From Chaunax sp. Z400 (Eukaryota > Chordata > Actinopteri > Lophiiformes > Chaunacidae): a stretch of DNA of 64,000 nt. Below, piece by piece: positions 9,099-20,058 of the stretch. The stretch's first letter is position 1; the number at the start of each line of letters is the position of its first letter. The stretch is from NCBI GenBank assembly GCA_037577475.1, contig CM075184.1, forward strand, positions 28,763,594 to 28,827,593, read 5' to 3'. Position numbers and translations under genes: made by a program. The notes below the pieces were generated by a model. It had not been told where the DNA came from. It searched no databases and saw only the letters and a program-made list of their open reading frames with translations.

Positions 9099-12000
9099 AA
9101 ATAAAATGCCTGAAAATATCACAACATGCATTGCAACGCAAAATCAGGAATTTTAGGCGGCAACAATATCATGGAGGGACTGATTCATCAATTTATGACA
9201 AATACACAATATCCAACATACTCACCTCTCTGACCTCATTTTCTTTAACCACATGCATGGTTATGTAGCGAATAGAATCCAAAGCTGCTTGCAGGTTACG
9301 TTGTGTGTAGACGAGAGGTGTCAGCTCAGGTGCTGAGTCCTTCATCATACCCAGTCCTCCTGCTCCGGCCACTCCAGATGTGGCGTAACGGTCCACGTGG
9401 CTGCGCATGCACAGCAGCTTAGGCAGCCAATGCAAGAAAATCCTTCTCACCCAGGGTGCCATGTCATGATGTGTAGAGGAGGAACGATGGTGGATGTTGA
9501 TGGCAAAGACGGTGATGACGATGGAGAGCGTCACGAACATCATGGTGAAGACCAGGTACTCCCCGATGAGAGGGATGGTCTTAGAAGAGGAGGGGATGAT
9601 CTCCTCGATGACCAGGAGGAAAACTGTGAGCGACACCAGGACCGAGGTGCAGAGAGAGATCTTCTCGCCGCAGTTGGATGGCAGATAGAAGACGAGGACC
9701 GTGAGGAAGGACAGGCCAATGCAGGGGATGATGAGGAAGAGGGTGTAGAAGAGAGGCAGCCTGCGGATGATGAAGAAGTAGCTGATGGTGGGATAGGAAG
9801 AGCTTCCGTCTGTCCTCAGACCACGGCTGCCTGTGGCCTTCACTATCTCCCATTCACCGTTGTCAAAATAGTCCTGCTTGTCCACATGGAAGTCCTCCAG
9901 TATTATGTCCACCTGTTAAATGCAGAGTGAAATCTCATTTTGCGGTCATGACTGACTCATGTTTTATGTATGCACTGTGGAGGAGAGACTCACCTGGGAG
10001 CCGTCATATGTCCAGGAGCCAAACTTCATTGAACAGTTCTGGAGGTCAAAGGGGAAGAAGGTGACGTCAATGGTGCAGGCTGACTTGTAATTGGCTGGTG
10101 GTGTCCATGATATGGTTCCATCATACTTAACAACAGCCTTAGTGATAGTACCCTCAAAACGCCCATCTGAACTGTTGAAAGAGATACACTCATTCATTCA
10201 AATAGTACATGATAGCTGGACTCGCTTACATTACAGTCATTAACTTGTATTTCATGCAGAGCTGCATGTCTATTTTGAAGCTAACCTGGTTGTATCGTAT
10301 TGAGTAATACTTCACAAACACAACACAAATTTAAATACATGTTTTTATGTGTCGGTCCTTTGAAATCCTTAAGCTACAGTCCTGTCAGCATATCAGGATG
10401 GTCATGATGATCCTATTAAGTCCCAAAAAAAATGACACATACTTATCGTACAGTACAATGTCAGGAAGCCAGATCCTGTCAGATGGGACTCTAATAATTG
10501 TGATGCCCAGGAAGTCATCAGGGTTCCATCTGAGTTTCATGTCAATCCACTCCTACATAGAGGGAAAAATAAATATAGTAAAAACTCACAGAAAAAAATC
10601 TACATTTAAAGGAAAATGTTTGACATTTTGGGAAAATAGAAGATGCAAGATTGTTGATAACACTCATGTCTGTACATTAAGACGTAGCTTAGCGTAAAGA
10701 CAGGGGCAAACATCTACGGAGGCTCTTTGGTGACCAAATCTTCCAAACCAGCTCCTCTAAAGCTCACTAATGAACATGTTATATCTCATCTGCTTTATCC
10801 ATGCAAAAAAAAACACACACAATGTAAAAACAACAAATTTTGCTGTTTTATGGTGGATTATATGCCAAATTAAACAATATAGTGTGTTTTAACTAATAAA
10901 CTTTAGAAGTGCTGGTAGGCAAACAAAGGCACAAACTGAGCAAAATTCACCGTTAGACTGCTTGAAGTCTATTTGAATGGCTTGACCATGCTGTACATGC
11001 TGAGTAATTCATGACAGAATAATCAGTACTCGTTTCTTTAATCCCAAGGGTGATCGCCAGACCAAAAGAGACAGGATACAATTATCATCTGACGTGATTT
11101 GACATTCTTTCCACTTTGCAAATGAATTTAATGACAGACGGACATCCCTACTGGGACCACGACCCTTCCTGCCCTCTTTTTGCATGATACAATCCATCAT
11201 TGTGAAAGAAGGCGACTGACCTGAACAGCAGAGCCGGGCCTGTGTGAATAATTCATAAGATGCATGACAGACAGGACACCTAACACTATGAATAAGGCAG
11301 ACAGGAGCAGGAGCTGGGAGGAGGCGGCTTGTGGAGAAAGGTGCGTGCTTGGGCACAGGGCCGAAAGGACTCATATAGATGAGGACTGTTAATGAAATGG
11401 CACCAGATCAGATTAAAAAGCGGTGGGCAGAGGCTGACTGGTTGTCTCTAAATGCCGGGTACGGTAAGTCCGAGGTTGTTTTAGAGCATTTTCACAGTCA
11501 TACCATTACAGCTTGTAAAAAAAGGTAATGTTGCGTAGCTCTACTTGCCTGTTTCATCCACACATTGGTTGTCATCAGCTGATTTTTCTCGTCCTAGATC
11601 GGTTAAACAGCAGTGTTAAAAATGATATTTAAAAAGGAGCAGAGTTGAAACATTTATAAAGAGCATTTTTTTAAATAATATTCTGTCTTTCAGCCCTACT
11701 ATGTTCATTTACGATAGTTATCACCTCACATTCATACACTATCAATAACCAGCACTTTTCTATGCTCACCACATCAACCAGCTGGGAGATGGCCAGTCCA
11801 AATTTCACAAGGATGGTCTGGTTTAGGTGTTCCAATGGCCGAACCCATTTCTGGTAGTTTCCAAAGAGGTATTTGAGCAGCCGATCCTCTGCTTTTGCAT
11901 AGGGGGAGAGTTTTGGAACCCCTGAAACGAGTGAAAAGACAAGAACATTAATTAAATGGTAAAACTAGACAGAACAAACCTCCACCAAGGCAACTCAGGT

Positions 12001-15000
12001 GGGGGAAATTAAAGTTTATTCTAAGTTCTTGATTATTCAGTAAAGACAGCAAGGCCTTTAGTGCATTAAGGAATTCCCATGTAGACTTAATGTTGCATAA
12101 ATGTCCTGTTACTTGCTTTGCTTTGAAATAGCACTGCATCCACCTCTCTGACCTCAGTACATTTGTCTAGAGTTTCTGGATGTGACCTCTGAGTTAAGGC
12201 TCTGATTTCAGGTAATAAGGGAACCAAAGCTTTACCCCAGGCACACGCTGAATATACCATGATGTCAAGACACAAAATGTATGAAAGTCTGAAAATCAAT
12301 GTCAAAATGACTAGATTTGACATCTGTCTGCTATCCATTAGCAATACAGATAGCATGAACTTCATTCTGTTAAGTTTCGGTAACAGAGCCATTATCAAAA
12401 AATGGGTAATATTCAATGTAGCAGTGTGTTTAAAGTATAAAGTTTTAGGTTTGTATGTTTTGCATATTTATTAGAGCCAACATACTTCTACATGGTGCTG
12501 TTTTCTCATAGTGCTCTACATTGTCCAGCTAACAGTACACAGATTTCAAGTCTTATGTTTACTATATGGTACAGCCTGCAGACCAGGATAAGAGGGGCAG
12601 TGACCTGGCCACCGCTGCCGGCCTGCCAACCAGAGAGCGTTGACGATAAAGGCTGAAACACTCGGTGAAGGTTCGACACCTCCTGAAGACCTCATCCCGG
12701 ACCAACGCATCCAGAGGATGCAACCAGCTCCAACCAGGCCCCCACTCCCGACCGCCACACCCACCCACCGGCTCCCCCATCTCCCACCCACCGGCTCCCC
12801 CATCTCCCACCCACAAGCCCAGGTGCCATCAGAATACTGTAACTATGAAGGGATTGAATCACCTAGTCCTAGGAAGAACTGACTCACTTGTTATCTCAGA
12901 GTACAGCTGCATTAAATGTGATTGGATAAAGCAATGCAGAGGTTTGCTCTCCTATTTACTGCATGTGCTTCCTTCATTCACCACAGTAAGAAACTGATAA
13001 GTCTGTTTAGTATGACTCATATGCATCGGTGATTCTAAATAATGCAGGCAATCTCTACAACGGGCATCATGACTAAACCACTGCTTATCAATGGGGAGAA
13101 TATTTATAGATTTAATAATAGGCCAATTATAGGACACTTTAAATGGGACAGTTGAGTGTGTTGATGTGTCAAAAAGGCCAAAAGCAACAGGTTAAATTGT
13201 GTAAATATTCATTAGCAATGTGCCAATTTTCATATAGCCTTGACCATTCAAGACTAGAAATTGTTATTAATTGGTTCGCAGACACTTAAAATGCCAATGA
13301 AAAAAGTAGAAAGAAAGCCTACAAAAATGATATGCTGCCAACTCACATTTAGTGCTTGACTGCTTTTTCTGCCTAATCCGGTTTGAGCCTGCATTGTGTT
13401 CAGAAAAGATCTGTAAAATAAAATGATCAGAAACTGCTTTTCTTCTGTCTCGTTTTATATGGTGGTGACACCATTTTTATCACATTCAAAATGTGCTTTT
13501 TTTTCTTCTTTTCTTTTGCTGAAGCAGGGCTCCACTTGTATAGAAAATATTGATTACATTTTCAAACACATACCATTTCTTTAATCCTGCCTTTTGAATC
13601 GTGCGCCAACACGGTTATAAACTCAATTTATGGGTGTAGAATGGAGACTAGAAATCTTCCACAAAACGTATGGTGTCACCCTCTCAGTGTGTGCGGATCA
13701 ATAAAGACAAGGCTGCAACAGCCTCAATCAATGACTGTCTGATAAGCATTCATTACCTCAGCCTCTCCCCCGCTATCACCAGCAAGTATAGAGTCTATGA
13801 TAAGGGATTGTGCATGATAAATGTAACGTGTAGAGTCAGGAGTATGCTAATAAATAAAAATAATGTATGTGCTATGAGGTAAAAAGAATTCTCAATTACC
13901 TCATGGTAAAATTAATATTTAATGTTAAATCATTCCTGCATTTTAAAGGAGACATAAGTCAATGTCTCCTTCTACCTGCAGTGGGAAGCATGACAAAAAT
14001 CAATATAAATGATACATAGGATATATACATAGGATATATATATATATATATAGGGCATGCTGCTGTACGGATGGATGGTCAAATAAATCTAAGATGACCT
14101 GTTGCTATAATCAGCCAAATATGCAAAACATCAATGACTGACAGGCAAAAAAAAGAAGTGATAAAATGAATAATAAAAGGCCCAAAACACATAACGTTCA
14201 TACATATGCAAACATATCTAGATATATACAATTATGCATACATGCTGTACGCATGCATATTAAGTAGACTGCGGAGTAGATATGTAAATGTACACCAATG
14301 AATACACGTGGTAACCATGGTTTCTCTCTTCCATCCTCTCCTGCTAGGGTGCATGTTGTTAACACACACTGTACAACACTCTCCTATCATTCCTCACCTG
14401 CCCACAAGCTGTCACTATTGCTTCATCTCATCACCTCCGCCAGTCACCTGTGCACCCGTCAACGCTTGAGTCACCTCAGTATATATATGACGTAAAGGAC
14501 AGCTATCAGTTGCCTTGTTACTTTTGCTGTGCTTTGCTGTTGTTGTCCCTGTTCTGAGGACCATTTGACAACAAAACAGAGGCGCACCACTGAAAACAAA
14601 CTGTCGTTCGTTTAAGCTACAAATGAAACATAAAATTTTTTTTTTTTTCATTGTGGAGCACAGAGGATGAATTGAGTCTCACAGCCTGACACAGCTCTTT
14701 AGTTTAGTGGTCTAGCAATGGTATTTGTGTATCGCTTGTCAGATAGCAGCAGGGTGAACAGGCACATGTTCACGTCAATATCCAAGTCAGGAATACAAAA
14801 GGGAAAATTCTGATTTTTCTGAAAGCTCGAACAAATCTGATTTGTAATTTATAATAGGAAAGAGCCTGAAAACCAAGCAAACATGAGCTGAATGGGGCTA
14901 AAAACGCCTCATTCAATTAAACCAAGCCCGTATTTAAGTAATATGGTTTTATGTGGTTCACGCACTTTATATTTAACACATGAACAACTTTACTGTCACA

Positions 15001-15684
15001 AAAATGCTTTGAGCTGTCCAGTAACATGAAAGGAATCATTCCCATATTTTCCATCCATCTGACCTGGCCTGAACGCCACAGAATTAGCCCACTGCTTTCC
15101 TGGATTTCTGCATTAGTGATACTGAATTATGTAGCAAGGGAAACTCATATTAATCTCTACAAATCAGAGAATGAGTTCCAACTTTTCTCTCGTTTTACAT
15201 TTTTGGTTATTGTAGATTTTACATTAAAATTGTGTTTGCTCTCTCAGTCATTAGCCATTAGAAATGTGCTTTTTGTTCAATAGCTGTACAGTTTACTTAC
15301 TTTTTTGTACAATATTCTGAGCTCAGTTATCATGTTTTGCATGCAGCTCTAAACATTCATTGCCAAAAAATCAAACAGTAAAATGTGACATGACACGTTA
15401 AGTCGTCACACTGACACCAATACAATCTGTCTGACGCCAGCTTGGTAAGCTCATATCACTCCTCACAGATCATTTGCTAATTTCTGCTTCTTCTTTCTGT
15501 CTCTATATAGGCCTATCCACTAGAGTCCAGCTTACCTTCAACTATGCAATCATACTGAGGGACATTTAATAAGGCATTCCCAGCCTTTAGGAAACTTACG
15601 CAGTGAGAGGCACAGGTGGCAGCAGCACAGCAATGGCAGCAGCAGCGCGAGTGAAGTGGCTGCCCCTCCTGCTCTCAGCATCAT
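7866..15684 (-). CDS. chrna5: Neuronal nicotinic acetylcholine receptor alpha5 subunit, seven coding exons
   Basis: Accessory subunit of heteropentameric neuronal nicotinic receptors, modulating channels built from alpha3/beta4 or similar. Coding exons on the minus strand: 15684-15600, 11921-11770, 11593-11549 (45 bp), 10552-10443 (110 bp), 10171-9994, 9912-9226 and 8021-7866. All phases agree and give 470 residues; human alpha5 is about the same length. In order: signal peptide; extracellular domain with KNQLMTTNVW, EWIDMKLRWNP and a Cys-loop of 13 residues between cysteines; M1-M3 (PLFYTLFLIIPCIG, the M2 ending in LLVIEEIIP); cytoplasmic loop with HHRSSSTH and LPKLLCMRSHVDRY; M4; and the tail IYKWASIIVPIHESTL, which is alpha5-specific. 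Oddities: loop C has Ser-Ser where alpha subunits have the vicinal Cys pair, one intron starts with GC, and an 81-base intron splits the usually large fifth exon. Beta3 was considered but the loop and tail fit alpha5 better. Confidence 0.94.
8866..8948. repeat. (GT)n microsatellite, about 83 bases
   Basis: Near-perfect TG dinucleotide run seen directly, inside the hAT-like element of the last chrna5 intron. A likely length polymorphism. Confidence 0.95.
9056..9089. repeat. (TA)n microsatellite
   Basis: Perfect TA run seen directly, followed by a short CACA tract; lies in the same hAT-like element. Confidence 0.9.
10606..10875 (+). repeat. Dispersed fish repeat copy in chrna5 intron
   Basis: The block opens with TTTGACATTTTGGGAAAA, has CACTCATGTCTGTACATTAA and CTAAAGCTCACTAATGAACA, and ends near TTTATGGTGGATTATATGCC. 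I recognise this order of motifs as a very common fish interspersed repeat. A second, rearranged copy is at about 30237-30700. The family name is not certain. It lies inside the GC-AG intron 10553-11548. Confidence 0.6.
11922..15599. other. chrna5 intron 1, non-coding
   Basis: A 3.7-kb intron between the signal-peptide exon and the first extracellular-domain exon. It contains a GC-rich patch at about 12590-12830, a short TA tract (about 14035-14052), and AT-rich DNA. No exon that keeps the chrna5 frame was found inside. Confidence 0.6.
12760..12814. repeat. Short tandem repeat, 23-base unit, 2.4 copies
   Basis: Two perfect copies of a C-rich 23-base unit beginning CCCACCCACCGGCTCC lie at 12760-12782 and 12783-12805, with a partial third. 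They sit in a GC-rich patch (12590-12830) within chrna5 intron 1 that reads open on both strands; base composition alone could explain this. Confidence 0.85.
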
Positions 15685-15733
15685 ATCAGAGGTGGCACTG
15701 GATCCACAAAGCTGGTCCCTCTGGCATGATAGA

Positions 15734-16380
15734 GCTGCAAAACAAATATCAAGAACCAGTATAGCCTTTGTGTATGCTGGGCAAACATCTGAGCTATTAG
15801 AGCATGGCTTTAATCTTTATTTGGATTAAGGGTTCAATTCCCAAGTTAGTCTATTTCCTCTGTTGAACCTACATGTAATCAGTAATGGGTTTCAGGTAAT
15901 AGTCTGAGAAAAGCTTAAAAAAAATGTTGTTATTCATACTAAATAACAAACTGCAGTAATCACACACTTTGAAACCAGCATCCTCCACAATCCAAGGAAG
16001 CCCCCCCCCCCCCCCCCCCCCTCTCCCCTCCCCTCACCGTGCAAACCTGACCCTCTCCAAGGTAATAATTACATTCCACACAGTAAGCATGTACATCTTG
16101 TGCACATACCTCCTCTGAGTCTCTTCCATTAACACACAATCCAGAGTGGCGGCGGTGGTGGTGGCAGCGGAGGCGGTGGGAGTCTTGACGACAGCGACAG
16201 TGCTGCTCTAGCGCTCCTCCATTCCATGAAGGTTCCTTTTCTCGCCTCATACAGATGCTGCTTCACTCCCGGCTGCCTCCAATTGTGCTCGGGCGATGCA
16301 TTCTCATCCCCTCCACCTCCTCCTTCTTCAGAGCCCCACCCCCCCCGCTCCCCATCTTCCATATAGCATTTCCATGGTCA
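15734..16380 (-). promoter_or_regulatory. chrna5 5' UTR intron and probable promoter region
   Basis: Just upstream of the chrna5 ATG a minus-strand acceptor (TTTGTTTTGCAG) ends at 15735. A donor (GAGGAG then GTATGTG) starts at 16109. This predicts a 375-base intron and a non-coding first exon running right from 16110 through a GC-rich, GGCGGC-repeat stretch at about 16140-16220. The promoter would lie around 16.2-16.4 kb. No TATA box stands out. The poly(C) run 16001-16021 is inside the predicted intron. Confidence 0.5.
16001..16021. repeat. Poly(C) run, 21 bases
   Basis: Uninterrupted C run seen directly, within the predicted 5' UTR intron of chrna5. Confidence 0.9.
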
Positions 16381-17040
16381 CTAATCATAGACACTCCCCT
16401 CCATGCAGCCACCTCACTGCCTCTCCACAGCAGCATCGAGGAATGGAATGGGGATTCTGCTACACATTTTCATGAAAGTTTCAAGGTTATCTGTCCACAG
16501 CCACATGTGATGCTACGTTTTGTATCTCTAGATCCTCCCAATCTCTCTGCACATGAGAGTGTGTGTGCTTCCATGGTGACAGCATATTGAGATATTGTAT
16601 GGGATGGGGGGGCAGTCAATATCAGCTTTTGTTGAAAAATAACAATCACTTATGAATATTTCATGTTATTTTTTTCCTTTCATTTATTTTTTTAAATAAT
16701 TTTTTCCTTTCTAAAATCTGACCTTTTCACTTATGGTTGATTCTTTTAATATTAAAGCAGTTTTTTTTAAAAAAATCTTTATAGACTTAACAAAAACCTG
16801 ATGTTCTTATTATCGTATGATCATGTGTTTTGGGTAACACTTAACAAAAAGGCACACAAAATTTTGAGTGCAGTATTTTTGTTTGGCTGATCAAATGAGG
16901 GTTGTTTAATGTTATGAAAGAGTAGTTCATATTATCGTTAAATAAATGGACATAAATTGTAATGAAAAAAACAAAAAAAAAACACATGGCATGCACTTGT
17001 TTGTCAATACATTGCTTCTAAATGCGAAGGTACAAATCTG

Positions 17041-17845
17041 CAGAGGAGGGTAGAGTAGCCAAAAATTGTACTCAAGTAAGAGTAGCGTTACTTCAAAATA
17101 AAATTACTCAAGTAGAATTAAAAAGTAGTCATCCAAAAAAATCACTCAAGTGAGAGTAAAAAAGTATTTGGTGAAAAGACTACTCAAGTACTGAGTGACT
17201 GTTTGATCGTAATGTCTGATTTATTTTTTTTAGAAATGATGTAATCAGACAGACAAAAATATATAATAACGTGCAAATTCTGGTATTTCCAAATAATAAA
17301 ATAAAAAATGTCACCGAAACCATCTTGACCATTGATAATTTGCGATAGTTGGTAGCTAACGCTAATTCATTCTTCCATAGAAAATGTATTGTGGTCTGCT
17401 TAGCTTATGGCACCATTTAACGAAATGTTTACAAAAACTTAAAGGGTTTACAGTACCAGTCAAAAATTATTTACACAGTTTCCCATTCAAGTGGATGGGA
17501 AGATATGTCCACACTATTGACTGGTACTGTATATGAAAGACTCCTTTTTCAGACTGGGATTCTGTAACCACAGCAAAAAAAAAGGAATTTACTGCGAAAT
17601 GTTTCCTCAGGTTAGACGTTAAATTTTTGAATGCTGAAATGTAAATTTGTTTTGGCAGACACAGAAGACACCGCATCATATAGCTGTTCTTTTGCACTGT
17701 GTGTAAGCGAAACATGCTTTGTATATGAGGCCAGGGGTGTTCATCCTCTGCAGTTTTAGCATTGGAGAGAAGTACTTTTTTTTTCTCAAAAAGTTACTCA
17801 AGTAAATGTAACGGAGTAAATGTAACTCGTTACTACCCACATCTG
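17041..17845. mobile_element. Non-autonomous hAT element with target duplication
   Basis: The left end reads CAGAGGAGGGTAGAGTAG and the right end in reverse CAGATGTGGGTAGTAACG, a CAG-starting inverted repeat. The flanks are CAAATCTG (17033-17040) and CAAATCCG (17846-17853), an 8-base duplication with one mismatch. Subterminal repeats of ACTCAAGTA type occur at both ends. The element is 805 bases with no transposase frame. The GGGTAGTAACGAGTTAC end is one I recognise as abundant in fish genomes. Confidence 0.85.
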
Positions 17846-18446
17846 CAAATCCGTTAATCATTAACTTCCTTATTGCTGGTGTTTACGCAAAGATTGTTTG
17901 CCTGTTATTCACCACCTTCCTGAACTTCTCCTCCCTTCAGGACTCAAGTCTGACTCTGTGTCCTTAACTTAAACAACCTGATTCTGTAAGGAGAAGTTAG
18001 CAAACGATCTGACGCTGCTTGTGTGGACCGGAGATTTACAGCTACATTTTACAGTAAGTAGAAACGCTTTTGGTTAAGAATTTGCTTGTGCACTATATTA
18101 TTATCTTAATGGAATTTAGACGCTGACTTTGCTTCTCAGTCAGCAAAAACAAAAAAGTGAGCGACACTAGTATTTAAGTAAAGAAATAGTTTTACATACT
18201 ATAAAAGAGCTTTAAATACAGATTTAAATACACTACTGTGTTTAAACCAGCCGTCATTAGAGTGTTTGAGTCTTCAAACCAGCCTCCCAATGAGCAGAAG
18301 AGGAACCGTATTCTGATGTTTACGGTAAATGCACTAAGCTCACAGGCGGAATGTCGATTTATTATTAAGACAAAGTGCTTTACTGCTCTGCGGAAGTCAA
18401 ACCAGAAGTGAAATCTTAATTGTACACAAATATATCAAATTGCGTC
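17846..18446. other. Spacer between two hAT elements; possible non-coding first exon of UGT copy 2
   Basis: About 600 bases between the two elements. At about 18050 a donor-like site (TTTTACA then GTAAGTAG) follows a non-repetitive stretch starting near 17930. This could be a 5' UTR exon splicing to the acceptor at 20058 before UGT copy 2. This is only inference. Confidence 0.3.
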
Positions 18447-19065
18447 CAGGGCTGGTCGGTTCCTGAATCACCCGGGTTTAATGATTCGCACTTCGCACTG
18501 AATCAGGAATCACGAGTCCGAGGTCTCCGTCAACCCGGATCCTGTGAGTCCTCTGGCTGCTGCTAAGTACACAAGGCGAGTCAGCGGACTCACGGAAAGA
18601 CAGCGGACTCACCGGAAACACCGCGGACTCAGATCTAAGTAATAAGTTAAATATTGCAATAAACAAGAGGTTAAACACACTGGTGTTAGTTATGTGACTG
18701 ATATATTTTATGCACATGCTATGATGATGATGATGATGATTATTATTATTATTATTATTATTATTATCATTATTATTATTATCAGTAGTAGTGGTATCGA
18801 CTAGTAATGCAGCATATTTTATTGTAAGCAAAACAACAACAAATTATAGTTATATTATTATTATAATTGTTAGACAACAGACAAAAACGCTTATAGGCTA
18901 CTTTAGGACTGTACCACTTAAGGAGCATGGGGGAATCCACAGCGACAGTGATTTTGTTTTTTGTTTTTCGGGGGGCAACAACACTGACTCAAGTGACTCA
19001 AGTGAACCGGATCACTTTAGTGAGTGACTCAGAGTAACCCGAGTCCATAAAACGAACCACCACTA
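18447..19065. mobile_element. Non-autonomous hAT element with perfect 8-base target duplication
   Basis: The left end starts CAGGGCTGGTCGGTTC and the right end in reverse reads TAGTGGTGGTTCGTTT, an imperfect inverted repeat. The flanks are identical: ATTGCGTC at 18439-18446 and at 19066-19073. The 619-base element has no transposase frame. It carries repeated GACTC and CGGACTCA motifs near both ends and a GAT/TTA trinucleotide tract (about 18720-18782). Confidence 0.85.
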
Positions 19066-19249
19066 ATTGCGTCAGACTTAGGGAAGCTTGCGCGAGGACT
19101 ACGTCACCACATCCGGTTTTCAAAATAAGGTGTTAAAGTTTATACCAGGTAGCCTACACACTGTATGAGGAAATAAGATTAATTGGATTCCATTCACAGC
19201 AAGTTTAAAGCATTTTAAATGTGTCATAATAGAAAAATCACACTAAATG

Positions 19250-19860
19250 CTCAAAAACAATGTCGCTTATTTTGTGTCAAAATCCCTTGTAGAAAAAAAA
19301 ACAATAAATCTTTTCCTCTCTGATGTGGGATAAAACCAGAGTAGTCAATGAAACTAATATTTTTGGACTTAGATACTCTTAGACTACCTGCAGAAATACT
19401 ATTACCTACATTTACTGTGTAGTTTCTAAGTAATTCCATCTCAAAGTCCCTTCTAGAGAACAGGGATAACCCTTTTTTGTCTAACTTTTTGATGTGGGAT
19501 AAAATATTTCTTCCGTAAGTTCATGAAACTAATATTTGTGACATAGTATTTCTGAGGTTACATGCACAAATACTGTGATGTACTTTTACAGTGTCATTTT
19601 AAAGTAATTCCATGTCAAAGTCTGTTCTGAATAATAAAATTAAGCCCTTTTGCTTAATTTTAATGCGCGATTAAAAAAAAAACTTTCATAAGTAGTTCAA
19701 GACACTTACTGATGGACTTGGTACTTCTTAGACTATAAGTACTTATATTGAGTAGATCATTAGTAATCCCATGTTAAAGTCTTGTCTAGACTACAAAATA
19801 AGCATTGTCGTCTAATTTGGAGGAGGGATAAGAAACCTTTCTTCTGTAAGTAATCCATGA
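19250..19860. repeat. Degenerate tandem repeat, unit about 160-175 bases, 3-4 copies
   Basis: The core TAATTCCATCTCAAAGTC recurs as related forms at about 19428, 19605 and 19763. Each is followed by an (A)-rich stretch, a TCTAAYTTT-like block and GATGTGGGATAA or similar. Further matching blocks include ATGAAACTAATATTT (19350 and 19522). The spacing is about 177 and 158 bases. The array ends about 200 bases before the UGT copy 2 start codon. Confidence 0.75.
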
Positions 19861-20058
19861 GCCATTACTGGACAGAAATCTTGAGGCTGGCTGTGCAGGT
19901 AGACCAAGCAAGAAGACAAGTAAGTGAATGAGGCTAGCAAAATGATGTAGGGATGGTGGCTGGAGACACGGGGATGAGTGGAGTGAATGCAGTAAGTTAT
20001 TTGAGATGATCACATTACTTTTTTTCCCACAATTGATTTCCCATTGTTTTCATTTCAG

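Larger units (their letters stand above)
8169..9182. mobile_element. Non-autonomous hAT-like element filling the last chrna5 intron
   Basis: The left end CAGTCCCTCCAGGATTTCGC and the right end, read in reverse as CAGTCCCTCCATGATATTGT, form terminal inverted repeats starting with CAG, as in hAT elements. The flanks are similar (ATTATCAAT left, ATTCATCAAT right), consistent with a damaged 8-base target duplication. It is 1014 bases long, carries no transposase frame, and contains long GT and TA microsatellites. It makes up most of the 1204-base intron (8022-9225). The family assignment rests on the ends only. Confidence 0.75.

Noticed and set aside
8799..9131. Minus-strand open frame rich in TH repeats
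   Set aside because: It is translation of the GT and TA microsatellites in a hAT-like element.
9397..9930. Long plus-strand open frame of 177 codons opposite the large chrna5 exon
   Set aside because: It is antisense to a well-conserved coding exon; the translation is rich in D, E and G with no family character.
7866..15684. chrnb3 or another beta subunit as identity of the minus-strand receptor gene
   Set aside because: The lack of vicinal cysteines suggested it, but the loop motif LPKLLCMRSHVDRY, the tail IYKWASIIVPI and the position next to chrna3 fit alpha5.
18720..18790. GAT/TTA trinucleotide tract as a separate feature or array
   Set aside because: It is a simple repeat inside the hAT element 18447-19065; no CRISPR-like spacer pattern is present, nor expected in a fish.
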